DNA of 40,377 nucleotides from Candidatus Saccharibacteria bacterium HGW-Saccharibacteria-1 (GTDB lineage Bacteria > Patescibacteriota > Saccharimonadia > Saccharimonadales > Saccharimonadaceae). The notes beneath the pieces were generated by a model that saw only the letters and a list, made by a program, of their open reading frames with translations, did not search any database and was not told the DNA's origin. The stretch covers positions 1 to 40,377 of the forward strand of contig PGXZ01000010.1 of NCBI GenBank assembly GCA_002839415.1. The letters run 5' to 3'. The translations under genes and the position numbers were made by a program. This document shows positions 33,300 through 40,377 of the stretch, in pieces; the stretch's first letter is position 1; each line of letters begins with the position of its first letter.

Positions 33300-34838
33300 A
33301 TGGTAAAACAATTACAAAAAATCGAAGATCAATTATGGAACGCCGCTGATGGGCTTCGTACTAACTCCGAGCTCAGCTCGAACGAATATTCTACCCCCGT
33401 ACTTGGTCTTATTTTCTTGAAGTACGCAGATTATAAATTTGTAACACTTGCTAAAAAGCTTGGTAATGACAATCCAGATAAATTGGACGTGCAAGCTGAG
33501 GGTGTAATGTATCTTCCAAATGAGGCTCGTTTTTCAACACTGCTAAGTTTGTCAGAAGGTTCCGATACTGGCAGGGCAATCAATGAAGCAATGAAAGCAA
33601 TTGAGCGCGAAAATGACGATCTTCGTGATGTATTGCCAAAAAATTATACAACAATTGATAATCAAATTCTTGTTGGTTTATTGAAGAATTTTAACTCGAT
33701 AGATTTTACCGAGGGCGATGTATTCGGCAAAATTTATGAGTATTTCTTGGCGAAATTTGCCCTAGCCGAGGGTCAAGGGGGGGGTGAATTCTTTACGCCA
33801 ACATCTATCGTTAAATTGATCGTGGAAATAATTGAGCCATATAGTGGTAAGATTTTCGATCCAGCTTGTGGTAGTGGCGGTATGTTTGTGCAAAGTGCAA
33901 ATTTCGTTCAGGCACATCACAGATCTGCCAATACTTCGCTGTCTGTTTATGGGCAGGAAAAGGCTGGAGCAACTGTCAAATTAGGCAAGATGAATCTTGC
34001 TGTGCATGGTGTTTACGGTGATATCCGCCAAGGTAATAGTTATTATGATGATATTCATAATTCTGTTAAGAAGTTTGATTTTGTTATGGCAAATCCACCT
34101 TTTAATGCCGATCAAATAGACAAGGATCGTATCAAGAATGATCCACGTTTTCCATTTGGTATGCCTAATGTAGATAACGGTAATTATATTTGGATTCAAT
34201 CTTTTTATAGCGCACTTAATGATAAGGGGCGCGCAGGGTTTGTAATGGCAAATAGCGCTAGCGATGCTAGAAATAGCGAGTTAGAAATTCGTAAGAAGCT
34301 TATCGAAGATAAAGTAGTCGACGTTATGGTCGCCGTCGGACCAAATATGTTTTATACTGTCACTTTGCCGTGTCAGTTGTGGTTCTTCGATAAGGGCAAG
34401 AATAATACTGATCGCGCGAATAAAGTATTATTTCTAGATGTCCGTCACATATTTCATCAGATAGACCGTGCCCACCGAGAATTCACACCGGCGCAGGTTG
34501 AGTTTATCTCAAATATCGTAAACTTGTATCGTGGCGAAGAACCAGAATTTAAGAATGGCAGCGAAGAGTTGTTTAAAGAATACGATCTTAGCATTGAGAA
34601 ATACGAAGACTGTCTCGGATTATGTAAAGTTGCCACTATTAATGAGATAGAGAAACAGGATTGGACTCTTAACCCAGGTCGCTATGTTGGCGTACAGCGA
34701 ATTGAGGTGGATGATTTAGACTTTGTGGCTGAATTCGAAAAATTTACCGAAGACATAGGATTATTAAATACTGAAGCCCACGAGCTAGAAGAGTTGATTG
34801 AAATTAATTCGGGGGAGATCTTAGGTGAAGTTAAGTGA
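33300..34838 (+). CDS. hsdM: Type I restriction-modification DNA methyltransferase subunit HsdM
   Basis: HsdM methylates adenine N6 as part of an M2S1 complex. The N-terminal helical HsdM domain (about residues 5-140) precedes the methyltransferase domain with motif [11 protein letters not shown] near residue 188 and the catalytic motif IV NPPF near 264. The conserved QGGGEFFTP helps bind SAM. The length of 512 residues is normal. hsdS starts 14 bases before its stop codon. Confidence 0.96.
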   Translation: MVKQLQKIEDQLWNAADGLRTNSELSSNEYSTPVLGLIFLKYADYKFVTLAKKLGNDNPDKLDVQAEGVMYLPNEARFSTLLSLSEGSDTGRAINEAMKAIERENDDLRDVLPKNYTTIDNQILVGLLKNFNSIDFTEGDVFGKIYEYFLAKFALAEGQGGGEFFTPTSIVKLIVEIIEPYSGKIFDPACGSGGMFVQSANFVQAHHRSANTSLSVYGQEKAGATVKLGKMNLAVHGVYGDIRQGNSYYDDIHNSVKKFDFVMANPPFNADQIDKDRIKNDPRFPFGMPNVDNGNYIWIQSFYSALNDKGRAGFVMANSASDARNSELEIRKKLIEDKVVDVMVAVGPNMFYTVTLPCQLWFFDKGKNNTDRANKVLFLDVRHIFHQIDRAHREFTPAQVEFISNIVNLYRGEEPEFKNGSEELFKEYDLSIEKYEDCLGLCKVATINEIEKQDWTLNPGRYVGVQRIEVDDLDFVAEFEKFTEDIGLLNTEAHELEELIEINSGEILGEVK

Positions 34839-35901
34839 TTTTGTTGACATCAACCCTCGTGTAGTTATACCGAAAGGCACAGAGGCTGAATTTGTACCAA
34901 TGGAGGCAATTGATCCATCACGCCGCTATGTGCAAACTTACCCAAAGAAAAATTATGCCGGTGGTATCAAGTTTGTGAATGGCGATACGCTATTTGCTAG
35001 AATCACGCCTTGTTTAGAAAATGGTAAAATTGCACAGTTCATCTCTAGTTCTGATATTCCAGCTTTTGGCTCAACTGAATATTGGGTTTTTAGAGCAAAA
35101 GAGGGTATATCAGATCCGGGTTACGTATACTATTTAGCTAAGTCCAATTTGTTACGTAAATCAGCTGAAAAAAGTATGATTGGTGCATCTGGTCGCCAAA
35201 GGGCGCAGATAGAGGCGGTGAAAGATATAGACATCGGAAACATTATTTTAGAAGATCAACGGAAGATTGCGGGTATCCTTGGAGCTTATGATGATTTGAT
35301 TGAAAATAATTCAAAACGAATCGAAAAACTTGAATCTATGGCCCGCTTACTGTATCGCCACTATTTTGAAGTTCCTGAAGCTGATAGTTGGGAAGTTGTA
35401 AGAATTGGTGATATTCTCAGTGAAGCTCCTAGATCAAAGAAAATACAAAAGAGTGAATATAAAAAATTCGGGTCCTATCCAATTATAGATCAAGGCAAGG
35501 AACATATCGCAGGCTATACGGATGATATTGAGGCGGTTATTTCAGATAGGCTGCCATTAACTGTCTTTGGTGACCATACGCGTATTATAAAATTAGCACA
35601 AAACCCATTTGCTCGCGGTGCGGATGGAACGCAAATCATTGTAAGTGATATCCTGCCGCCATATTATCTTCATCAAACAATGAAAGGTATATCTATAGTT
35701 AATGAGCATTATGCTAGACACTTCAAATCTTTGAAAATCACTAAAATAAAGAGACCACCAAGTACACTATTGTGTATTTTTGAAGAAAAGGTAGAACCGA
35801 TCTTTAAGCAAATTAACGTGCTTACGAAAAAGAACTATAGTCTTGCTAAGGCTCGAGATCTACTTCTCCCACGTGTGATGATGGGTGATATTGATGTATA
35901 A
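34825..35901 (+). CDS. hsdS: Type I restriction-modification specificity subunit HsdS
   Basis: HsdS sets the DNA target. Two target-recognition domains are visible: the first (about residues 1-135, with [12 protein letters not shown] and STEYWVFR) and the second (about 190-310, with PIIDQGKEH and ADGTQ). Each is followed by a helical conserved region: [20 protein letters not shown] near 150 and the end segment with [17 protein letters not shown]. At 358 residues it is on the short side but complete. The start is GTG 34825 with GGGGGAG seven bases ahead, overlapping hsdM by 14 bases. Confidence 0.95.
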   Translation: MKLSDFVDINPRVVIPKGTEAEFVPMEAIDPSRRYVQTYPKKNYAGGIKFVNGDTLFARITPCLENGKIAQFISSSDIPAFGSTEYWVFRAKEGISDPGYVYYLAKSNLLRKSAEKSMIGASGRQRAQIEAVKDIDIGNIILEDQRKIAGILGAYDDLIENNSKRIEKLESMARLLYRHYFEVPEADSWEVVRIGDILSEAPRSKKIQKSEYKKFGSYPIIDQGKEHIAGYTDDIEAVISDRLPLTVFGDHTRIIKLAQNPFARGADGTQIIVSDILPPYYLHQTMKGISIVNEHYARHFKSLKITKIKRPPSTLLCIFEEKVEPIFKQINVLTKKNYSLAKARDLLLPRVMMGDIDV

Positions 35902-36691
35902 ATTGGGTTATATCGATAAACTTGAAGCTTCATTCCAGGAAAGATTGTCGCAAATCTTTAACCTTTCCCATTTACCTCTCAATATCATCAATATCACTAG
36001 CGATTCACTTGGTTCAATTAGTAAAAGTCTAGAAGAGATCAGTGGTTTTAATAGCTCAAAAATAAAAATAAGAAATCAAGTATCTTCAATTAGAAGTATT
36101 GGTAAGAATAAGGATATTCAACGTCAGTTTGAAGTGTTTAATAGCCAAATTGTGGTATTGATGGTTGGCGCGCTTGAGGCTCAATTTTATGACGTGGTGA
36201 AGGCTATTGGTGATCATAATCCTGAGCTCTTTAATTTTGAATCTAATGGTAGTAAACCTAAAGTAATTACTTTTGAGGCTACACTACTTGATGAAAGGAC
36301 ATCCGTTGGGGAAATCATGAGGCATTATTTTAAAGAGCGTGACGGTGACGTTAATTTCCAGGATATTCAAAGTATTGTTCGCTTTTTTTCAGAGCGGCTT
36401 CTTTGTGACTTGGAGATAGATGATTACAGGGATGTGTTGATATTTGCAACTGCTGCACGTAACGTAACGGTTCATAATAATCAGATAATTGATCAGCGTT
36501 TTCTTAATCAGATTAGGGATACGGCCTATGTGGATTTAGAAGTAGAAGATGAAAATGGCTTAAAAAGTAAAAAATATACAACAGGACGGATGTTGAATAT
36601 AAGTAGCAATGATATAGGAGAGATTAAAGAGGCTTTGCTTAGTCTTGTTTCGGAGGTTGGTGTTAAAATAAAGGGAGACTATGAATCGTAA
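35894..36691 (+). CDS. HEPN-motif protein embedded in the type I RM operon (putative RNase)
   Basis: The gene lies between hsdS and hsdR with overlapping ends on both sides: ATG 35894 is eight bases before the hsdS stop, and hsdR begins 11 bases before this stop. The 265-residue protein is helical. A conserved-looking helix (QIVVLMVGALEAQFYDVVKAI, about residues 85-105) is followed near residue 189 by R189-N-V-T-V-H194, the R-N-x3-H active-site pattern of HEPN ribonucleases, within ARNVTVHNNQIID. The arrangement resembles RiboL-PSP/MAE_28990-type HEPN proteins. Its position suggests a toxic back-up enzyme kept in check by the Hsd complex, as PrrC is; that is inference. GTG 35885 is an alternative start. 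Confidence 0.75.
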   Translation: MYKLGYIDKLEASFQERLSQIFNLSHLPLNIINITSDSLGSISKSLEEISGFNSSKIKIRNQVSSIRSIGKNKDIQRQFEVFNSQIVVLMVGALEAQFYDVVKAIGDHNPELFNFESNGSKPKVITFEATLLDERTSVGEIMRHYFKERDGDVNFQDIQSIVRFFSERLLCDLEIDDYRDVLIFATAARNVTVHNNQIIDQRFLNQIRDTAYVDLEVEDENGLKSKKYTTGRMLNISSNDIGEIKEALLSLVSEVGVKIKGDYES

Positions 36692-39600
36692 TTCCGAAGA
36701 CTTAACCACCGAAAAACCAGCTCTAGATCTGCTGGCAAAATTAGATTGGGGAGTGCTGGATGCGTTTGCTGAAAGTGACGGTGCACTACCTGGATTAACC
36801 GGTCGCGAAATGCTTGACGAAGTTGTACTAGTCAAATACCTACGCCCAGCATTAGAGAAGTTTAATCCGTCTGCGCCACGCGATGCCATAGATGCCACTA
36901 TCACTGAACTGCAACGTGATCGTTCTACTATGACGTCTGTTGCTGCTAATCAAGAAATATATAAACTCCTAAAAGATGGCTATAAAACTAGTTTCTTGAA
37001 TGATGCAGGTGAGAATGAGCCGATCACTATTTATATATTAGATATGCTAAATCCGGCAAATAACACTTTCACGGCTATTAGCCAATTTTGGATACTAGGT
37101 AGATTACATAAACGCCGTCCCGATATTATCGGTTTCATTAATGGTCTGCCGTTGGTACACATAGAACTCAAAGCTCCGAGTGAAAAAGCTAGTGATGCAT
37201 ATAATGACAATCTGCGTGATTATCGCGATACCATACCTCAACTTTTTTGGTATAATCAGCTAATTATTATCAGCAATGGTACTGATACCCATGTTGGTAG
37301 TATGACTGCATCACTCGAGCATTTTTCGGAGTGGAAGCGGATTAATGATGAGGGCGAAGTGGGTATTGTAAGTTTAGACACCGCCATTAAGGCGACACTT
37401 GCAAAGGACCGTCTTATCGATATTATAGAGAACTTTATTATATTTACAGTAGGTGATGACGGTAAAACTGCTAAGCTTGTAGCCAAGAACCATCAATATC
37501 TTGGTGTAAATAACGCTGTAGAAAGCCTACGTAGTGGCACTGATGGTAGGTTGGGTGTATTTTGGCATACACAGGGAAGTGGCAAAAGCTATTCTATGGT
37601 GTTTTTTGCTCAAAAAGTAATGCGCAAAGTTCCTGGCAACTGGACATTCGTAGTGATTACTGATCGCTTAGATCTAGATAGACAGATTTATAAAAACTTT
37701 GCTCGAGCTGGTGCGGTAACGGAATTAGAAGAGAATGTCCGTGCTAGTGATAGTGGTGATCTACACCTCAAGCTCCAAGCTGATCATCGCTATGTGTTTA
37801 CCCTTATCCACAAATTCCAGACTATTGACAGTTTAGAAATGTCTGTGGTATCAGGGCGTGACGATGTAATTGTTATGACCGACGAAGCTCATCGTACACA
37901 ATATGCAACGCTTGCACTTAATATGCGGAACGCTTTACCGAATGCTCGATTCATCGGCTTTACTGGTACGCCTCTAATAGCTGGCGAAAATGAAAAGACT
38001 AAGGAAGTATTTGGTGACTATGTTAGTAAGTATAATTTTAAACAAGCAGTTGACGACAAAGCCACTGTACCGTTGTACTACGAAAATCGTATTCCGGAAC
38101 TACAGCTTACCAACGAAAACTTTAGCGAAGAGCTTGATGTTCTACTAGAAGAAGCTGAGCTGGATAAAGAACAAGAAAAACTTTTAGAGCGACAGTTTGC
38201 GCGCCAGTACCATTTGGTGACACGCGATGACAGATTAGAGCGAGTTGCCCAAGACATTGTTGAACATTTTATTAATCGCGGCTTTCAGGGTAAAGCTATG
38301 GTCGTCTCTATTGATAAGATGACGGCCGTTCGTACCTATGACAAAGTTAAGAAATATTGGCAGAAATCGATAAATGCAATTGAGGCTCGCCTCGATAGTG
38401 ATTTATCTAAAAAAGTACGCCAAGATCTTGAAGAACAACTTATTTACATGCGCGAAACTGACATGGCTGTGATTATTAGCCAATCCCAAAATGAAGTTGA
38501 TGACTTTCGAGCTAAGGGCTTAGACATTTGGCCACATCGCGAACGCATAGTTAAAGAAGATCTCGAAGAGTACTTTAAGCAGCCTATGCATAATTTACGG
38601 ATAGTTTTTGTCTGTGCTATGTGGATCACTGGTTTTGATGCTCCTGCTGTAAGCACGATCTACTTAGACAAACCAATGCGCGGACACACTCTTATGCAAA
38701 CAATTGCTAGAGCAAACCGCGTGTTCAAAGGTAAAGAAAACGGTTTGATTGTTGATTATATCGGTGTGTTTCGCGATCTACAGAAAGCACTTTCTGTATA
38801 CGGCCAAGGCACCGATGGCGAAATGCCGGTGCGCAAAAAATCAGAGATGATCACTGAACTTAATACTGTTTTGGCAGATATAGAAAACTTTACCTTGCAA
38901 GTAACAGGTCATAGTCTTGAAATAATAGAGAGACATAAAGGATTTGAGCGTGTTGCTGATATCGAAAGATTCGTTGATGCTATCGTATCGTCTGAAGACA
39001 GCAAGAAAGAATTTAATGGACTAGCAAACGTTTTTACTAAGTTATTTAAGTCCATCCTGCCCGATCCTTTGGCTAACCAGTTCCTACCCATCTATCAGCT
39101 GCTGCGTACCTTGCAAGGCCGGATGTATTCGCTTGTTGGCGATGTATCAATCGATCATATATCAGCTAGTCTTGAAGATTTGCTTGATAAGTCGATCGAG
39201 GCTGGAAGCTATACTATTAAAGAACTACAAGCCGACGAAATTATCGATCTTTCACAGGTAGATTTTGAAAAGCTACAAGAACAGTTCGGCGTCACGAGTA
39301 AGAACATTCAAACTGAAAAGTTGAAGAATGAGATCGACCAGCGCCTAAAGAAGATATTAGAACTTAACAAAACCCGTATGGAATTAGCTGATAAGTTCCA
39401 AAAACTGATCGATGAATACAATGCAGGCTCGAAAAACATTGAAGAATTCTTTAACGAGTTACTAGTCTTTGCTAAAGAATTGGACGAAGAAGATCAGCGA
39501 GCGGTACGCGAAGAAATGAGCGAGGAAGAGCTGGTAATTTTCGACCTGATTGTTCGCCCAGGTCCTGAGCTTTCGATAGCTGAAGTGGGGCAAGTGAAAA

Positions 39601-39836
39601 AAGCCGCGCGTGATTTATTGATGGACTTGAAGCAAAAAAAGCTAGTACTTGATTGGAAGAAGAGCCAGCAAAACCGCGCCATAGTCCAGCGTACAATTCG
39701 TGATGTACTAAATGACGAACTGCCGTCTGGCTACGATAGTGTCTGGCAACGAAAAAAACTTGGCGTCCTCTATGAACACTTTTATGAATCATATGAAGAC
39801 TCACACCTTAATGCTTATCAGAGTGTAGATAAATGA
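36681..39836 (+). CDS. hsdR: Type I restriction endonuclease subunit HsdR
   Basis: HsdR translocates and cuts unmodified DNA. The N-terminal nuclease domain (about 1-250) contains the PD-(D/E)XK region ending HIELKAPSE (E-x-K) near residue 160. The SF2 motor has Walker A HTQGSGKSY near residue 295, DEAHRTQ near 400, FTGTPL near 430, and IARANRVFKGKENG in the motif VI region near 680. The C-terminal 300 residues are helical for complex assembly. GGGAG is six bases ahead of the ATG. The length of 1051 residues is normal, and no frameshift is seen, so the system looks intact. Confidence 0.95.
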   Translation: MNRNSEDLTTEKPALDLLAKLDWGVLDAFAESDGALPGLTGREMLDEVVLVKYLRPALEKFNPSAPRDAIDATITELQRDRSTMTSVAANQEIYKLLKDGYKTSFLNDAGENEPITIYILDMLNPANNTFTAISQFWILGRLHKRRPDIIGFINGLPLVHIELKAPSEKASDAYNDNLRDYRDTIPQLFWYNQLIIISNGTDTHVGSMTASLEHFSEWKRINDEGEVGIVSLDTAIKATLAKDRLIDIIENFIIFTVGDDGKTAKLVAKNHQYLGVNNAVESLRSGTDGRLGVFWHTQGSGKSYSMVFFAQKVMRKVPGNWTFVVITDRLDLDRQIYKNFARAGAVTELEENVRASDSGDLHLKLQADHRYVFTLIHKFQTIDSLEMSVVSGRDDVIVMTDEAHRTQYATLALNMRNALPNARFIGFTGTPLIAGENEKTKEVFGDYVSKYNFKQAVDDKATVPLYYENRIPELQLTNENFSEELDVLLEEAELDKEQEKLLERQFARQYHLVTRDDRLERVAQDIVEHFINRGFQGKAMVVSIDKMTAVRTYDKVKKYWQKSINAIEARLDSDLSKKVRQDLEEQLIYMRETDMAVIISQSQNEVDDFRAKGLDIWPHRERIVKEDLEEYFKQPMHNLRIVFVCAMWITGFDAPAVSTIYLDKPMRGHTLMQTIARANRVFKGKENGLIVDYIGVFRDLQKALSVYGQGTDGEMPVRKKSEMITELNTVLADIENFTLQVTGHSLEIIERHKGFERVADIERFVDAIVSSEDSKKEFNGLANVFTKLFKSILPDPLANQFLPIYQLLRTLQGRMYSLVGDVSIDHISASLEDLLDKSIEAGSYTIKELQADEIIDLSQVDFEKLQEQFGVTSKNIQTEKLKNEIDQRLKKILELNKTRMELADKFQKLIDEYNAGSKNIEEFFNELLVFAKELDEEDQRAVREEMSEEELVIFDLIVRPGPELSIAEVGQVKKAARDLLMDLKQKKLVLDWKKSQQNRAIVQRTIRDVLNDELPSGYDSVWQRKKLGVLYEHFYESYEDSHLNAYQSVDK

Positions 39837-39855
39837 ACGTAAGGCATAACTGACT

Positions 39856-40347
39856 ATGGACCTGTACTTCACTCAGTACTTTGACATAGATTCTATAGTT
39901 CTTGAGGAATACGGTGCGTTAGATATTAGTGTGGTGTCTGACCTGCCTCTTTTTATTGATCCTTTTTTGTTATTTCATAGCGATAAACCGGAATACCAAG
40001 CTCTACATAGGGATATCCTTACGTATTTGCAGTTTTTAAAAGACCGAGCAAGTGGAACCTTAAGTCCTGCACTCATAAAGAATTGGTATACATTTAAAGA
40101 AGTTAAGCAAAACTGGCTAGGATTTACACTACTGGGGAACGGCGGTAGCGGCCTCGGCAGAGGGTTCGCGGACGCGCTTCACTGTTCGCTAGGATCTATC
40201 CTGAATAACTTTGGCTCAGAGACTATTACGCTAGGAAGCCATTTAGAAAAATTGTGTCTTATTTCTTCGGGTGTTGGCTGTCAAGCTCCCACTTTCCTGG
40301 ACACCGTGTCTGTCTTAAACTGTTGTTTCGTGAGCGTAGCGGCGTAA
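39856..40347 (+). CDS. Truncated conserved protein of restriction/defence loci (3' end replaced by an insertion sequence)
   Basis: The first 140 residues look conserved: DLPLFIDPFLLFHSDKPEY, FKEVKQNWLGFTLLGNGG, SGLGRGFADAL, and SHLEKLCLISSGVG. I remember such segments from full-length proteins of several hundred residues that accompany restriction systems; function unknown. After GVG (about base 40278) the sequence no longer fits and the frame runs out in 23 unrelated residues. The break coincides with what looks like an IS3-type end. The gene follows hsdR by 19 bases, so it was probably the last gene of the operon before disruption. Confidence 0.6.
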   Translation: MDLYFTQYFDIDSIVLEEYGALDISVVSDLPLFIDPFLLFHSDKPEYQALHRDILTYLQFLKDRASGTLSPALIKNWYTFKEVKQNWLGFTLLGNGGSGLGRGFADALHCSLGSILNNFGSETITLGSHLEKLCLISSGVGCQAPTFLDTVSVLNCCFVSVAA

Positions 40348-40377
40348 GCCGCTGGGCTCATTTTTAATGCTGTGTGG
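40279..40377 (+). mobile_element. Left end of a probable IS3-family insertion sequence (partial)
   Basis: The sequence from TGTCAAGCTCCCAC with a nearby CCTGGACACC resembles the terminal repeats of IS3-family elements (short TG start, TGGACAC about 20 bases in). It begins exactly where the upstream gene loses its conserved pattern. No transposase is visible because the window ends 99 bases later. Confidence 0.45.
40331..40365 (+). terminator. Intrinsic terminator-like hairpin inside the IS end
   Basis: TGAGC/GCTCA and AGCGGC/GCCGCT form two stacked stems with a four-base GTAA loop, followed by five T residues. It would block transcription entering the element from the hsd operon. Confidence 0.6.

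Noticed and set aside
1-40377. CRISPR array
   Set aside because: No regularly spaced direct repeats and no cas-like genes were seen; the only repeats are the two modules and the 27-base elements.
1-40377. Alternative genetic code with TGA read as glycine
   Set aside because: Several intact genes end at TGA exactly where the family ends (for example HsdM and the nucleotidyltransferase), and no in-frame TGA interrupts a recognised domain.

Overview
The window looks like a chromosomal segment of a candidate-phyla (Patescibacteria) bacterium, most likely Candidatus Saccharibacteria (TM7). TGA is used as a stop throughout, which argues against the recoded Gracilibacteria and Absconditabacteria. 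The base composition is moderately AT-rich, the genes are tightly packed, and the housekeeping genes are of Gram-positive-like type (ClpC with a UVR segment, class A PBP, PIN-TRAM protein). This placement is inference from gene content, not a phylogeny.

Bases 1-19136 are a compact housekeeping region. It holds the tail of a FISUMP-type surface protein, a membrane-anchored HNH endonuclease, nusA (with a terminator in its own leader), clpC, a membrane protein with an HExxH motif, an unknown 235-residue protein behind a textbook promoter, radA, a PIN-TRAM protein, a 420-base intergenic stretch with a large conserved-looking foldback, a divergently read class A PBP, then tyrS, a phosphohexomutase, recG, an unknown His-rich helical protein and rsmD. 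Several genes have a -10 box only 6-8 bases before the start codon, so leaderless transcripts are likely.

Bases 19250-21300 hold two tRNA-Leu genes (CAG on the minus strand, UAG on the plus strand) flanking an FAD-linked oxidase. Immediately beyond tRNA-Leu(UAG) begins what appears to be an integrated element. Its large serine recombinase reads towards the tRNA and its reading frame runs antisense through the whole tRNA gene.

Bases 21240-28500 carry element-type genes: the recombinase, a small ORF overlapping its start, a ribbon-helix-helix protein, a replication-relaxation-like protein, an XRE regulator, and small phage/plasmid-type genes (DUF3768, DUF7249-like and a 58-residue ORF). Three of these small genes share a 27-base element 8-9 bases after the stop codon, and two share an upstream inverted repeat. 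In both cases the pairing is kept although the bases differ. Cargo here includes a DsbA-like thioredoxin, a CDF metal transporter and a small membrane protein.

Bases 28400-40377 form a defence island. It has a two-gene nucleotidyltransferase (SMODS fused to AGS-C) plus SLATT 2TM effector system preceded by a coupled 40-codon ORF; a HAD-like protein; a zinc-ribbon protein; a DUF5655 PD-(D/E)XK-like protein; and a type I restriction-modification operon (hsdM-hsdS-hsdR) with a HEPN-motif protein placed between hsdS and hsdR through overlapping starts. The last gene is cut off by what looks like the end of an IS3-type insertion sequence at the right edge.
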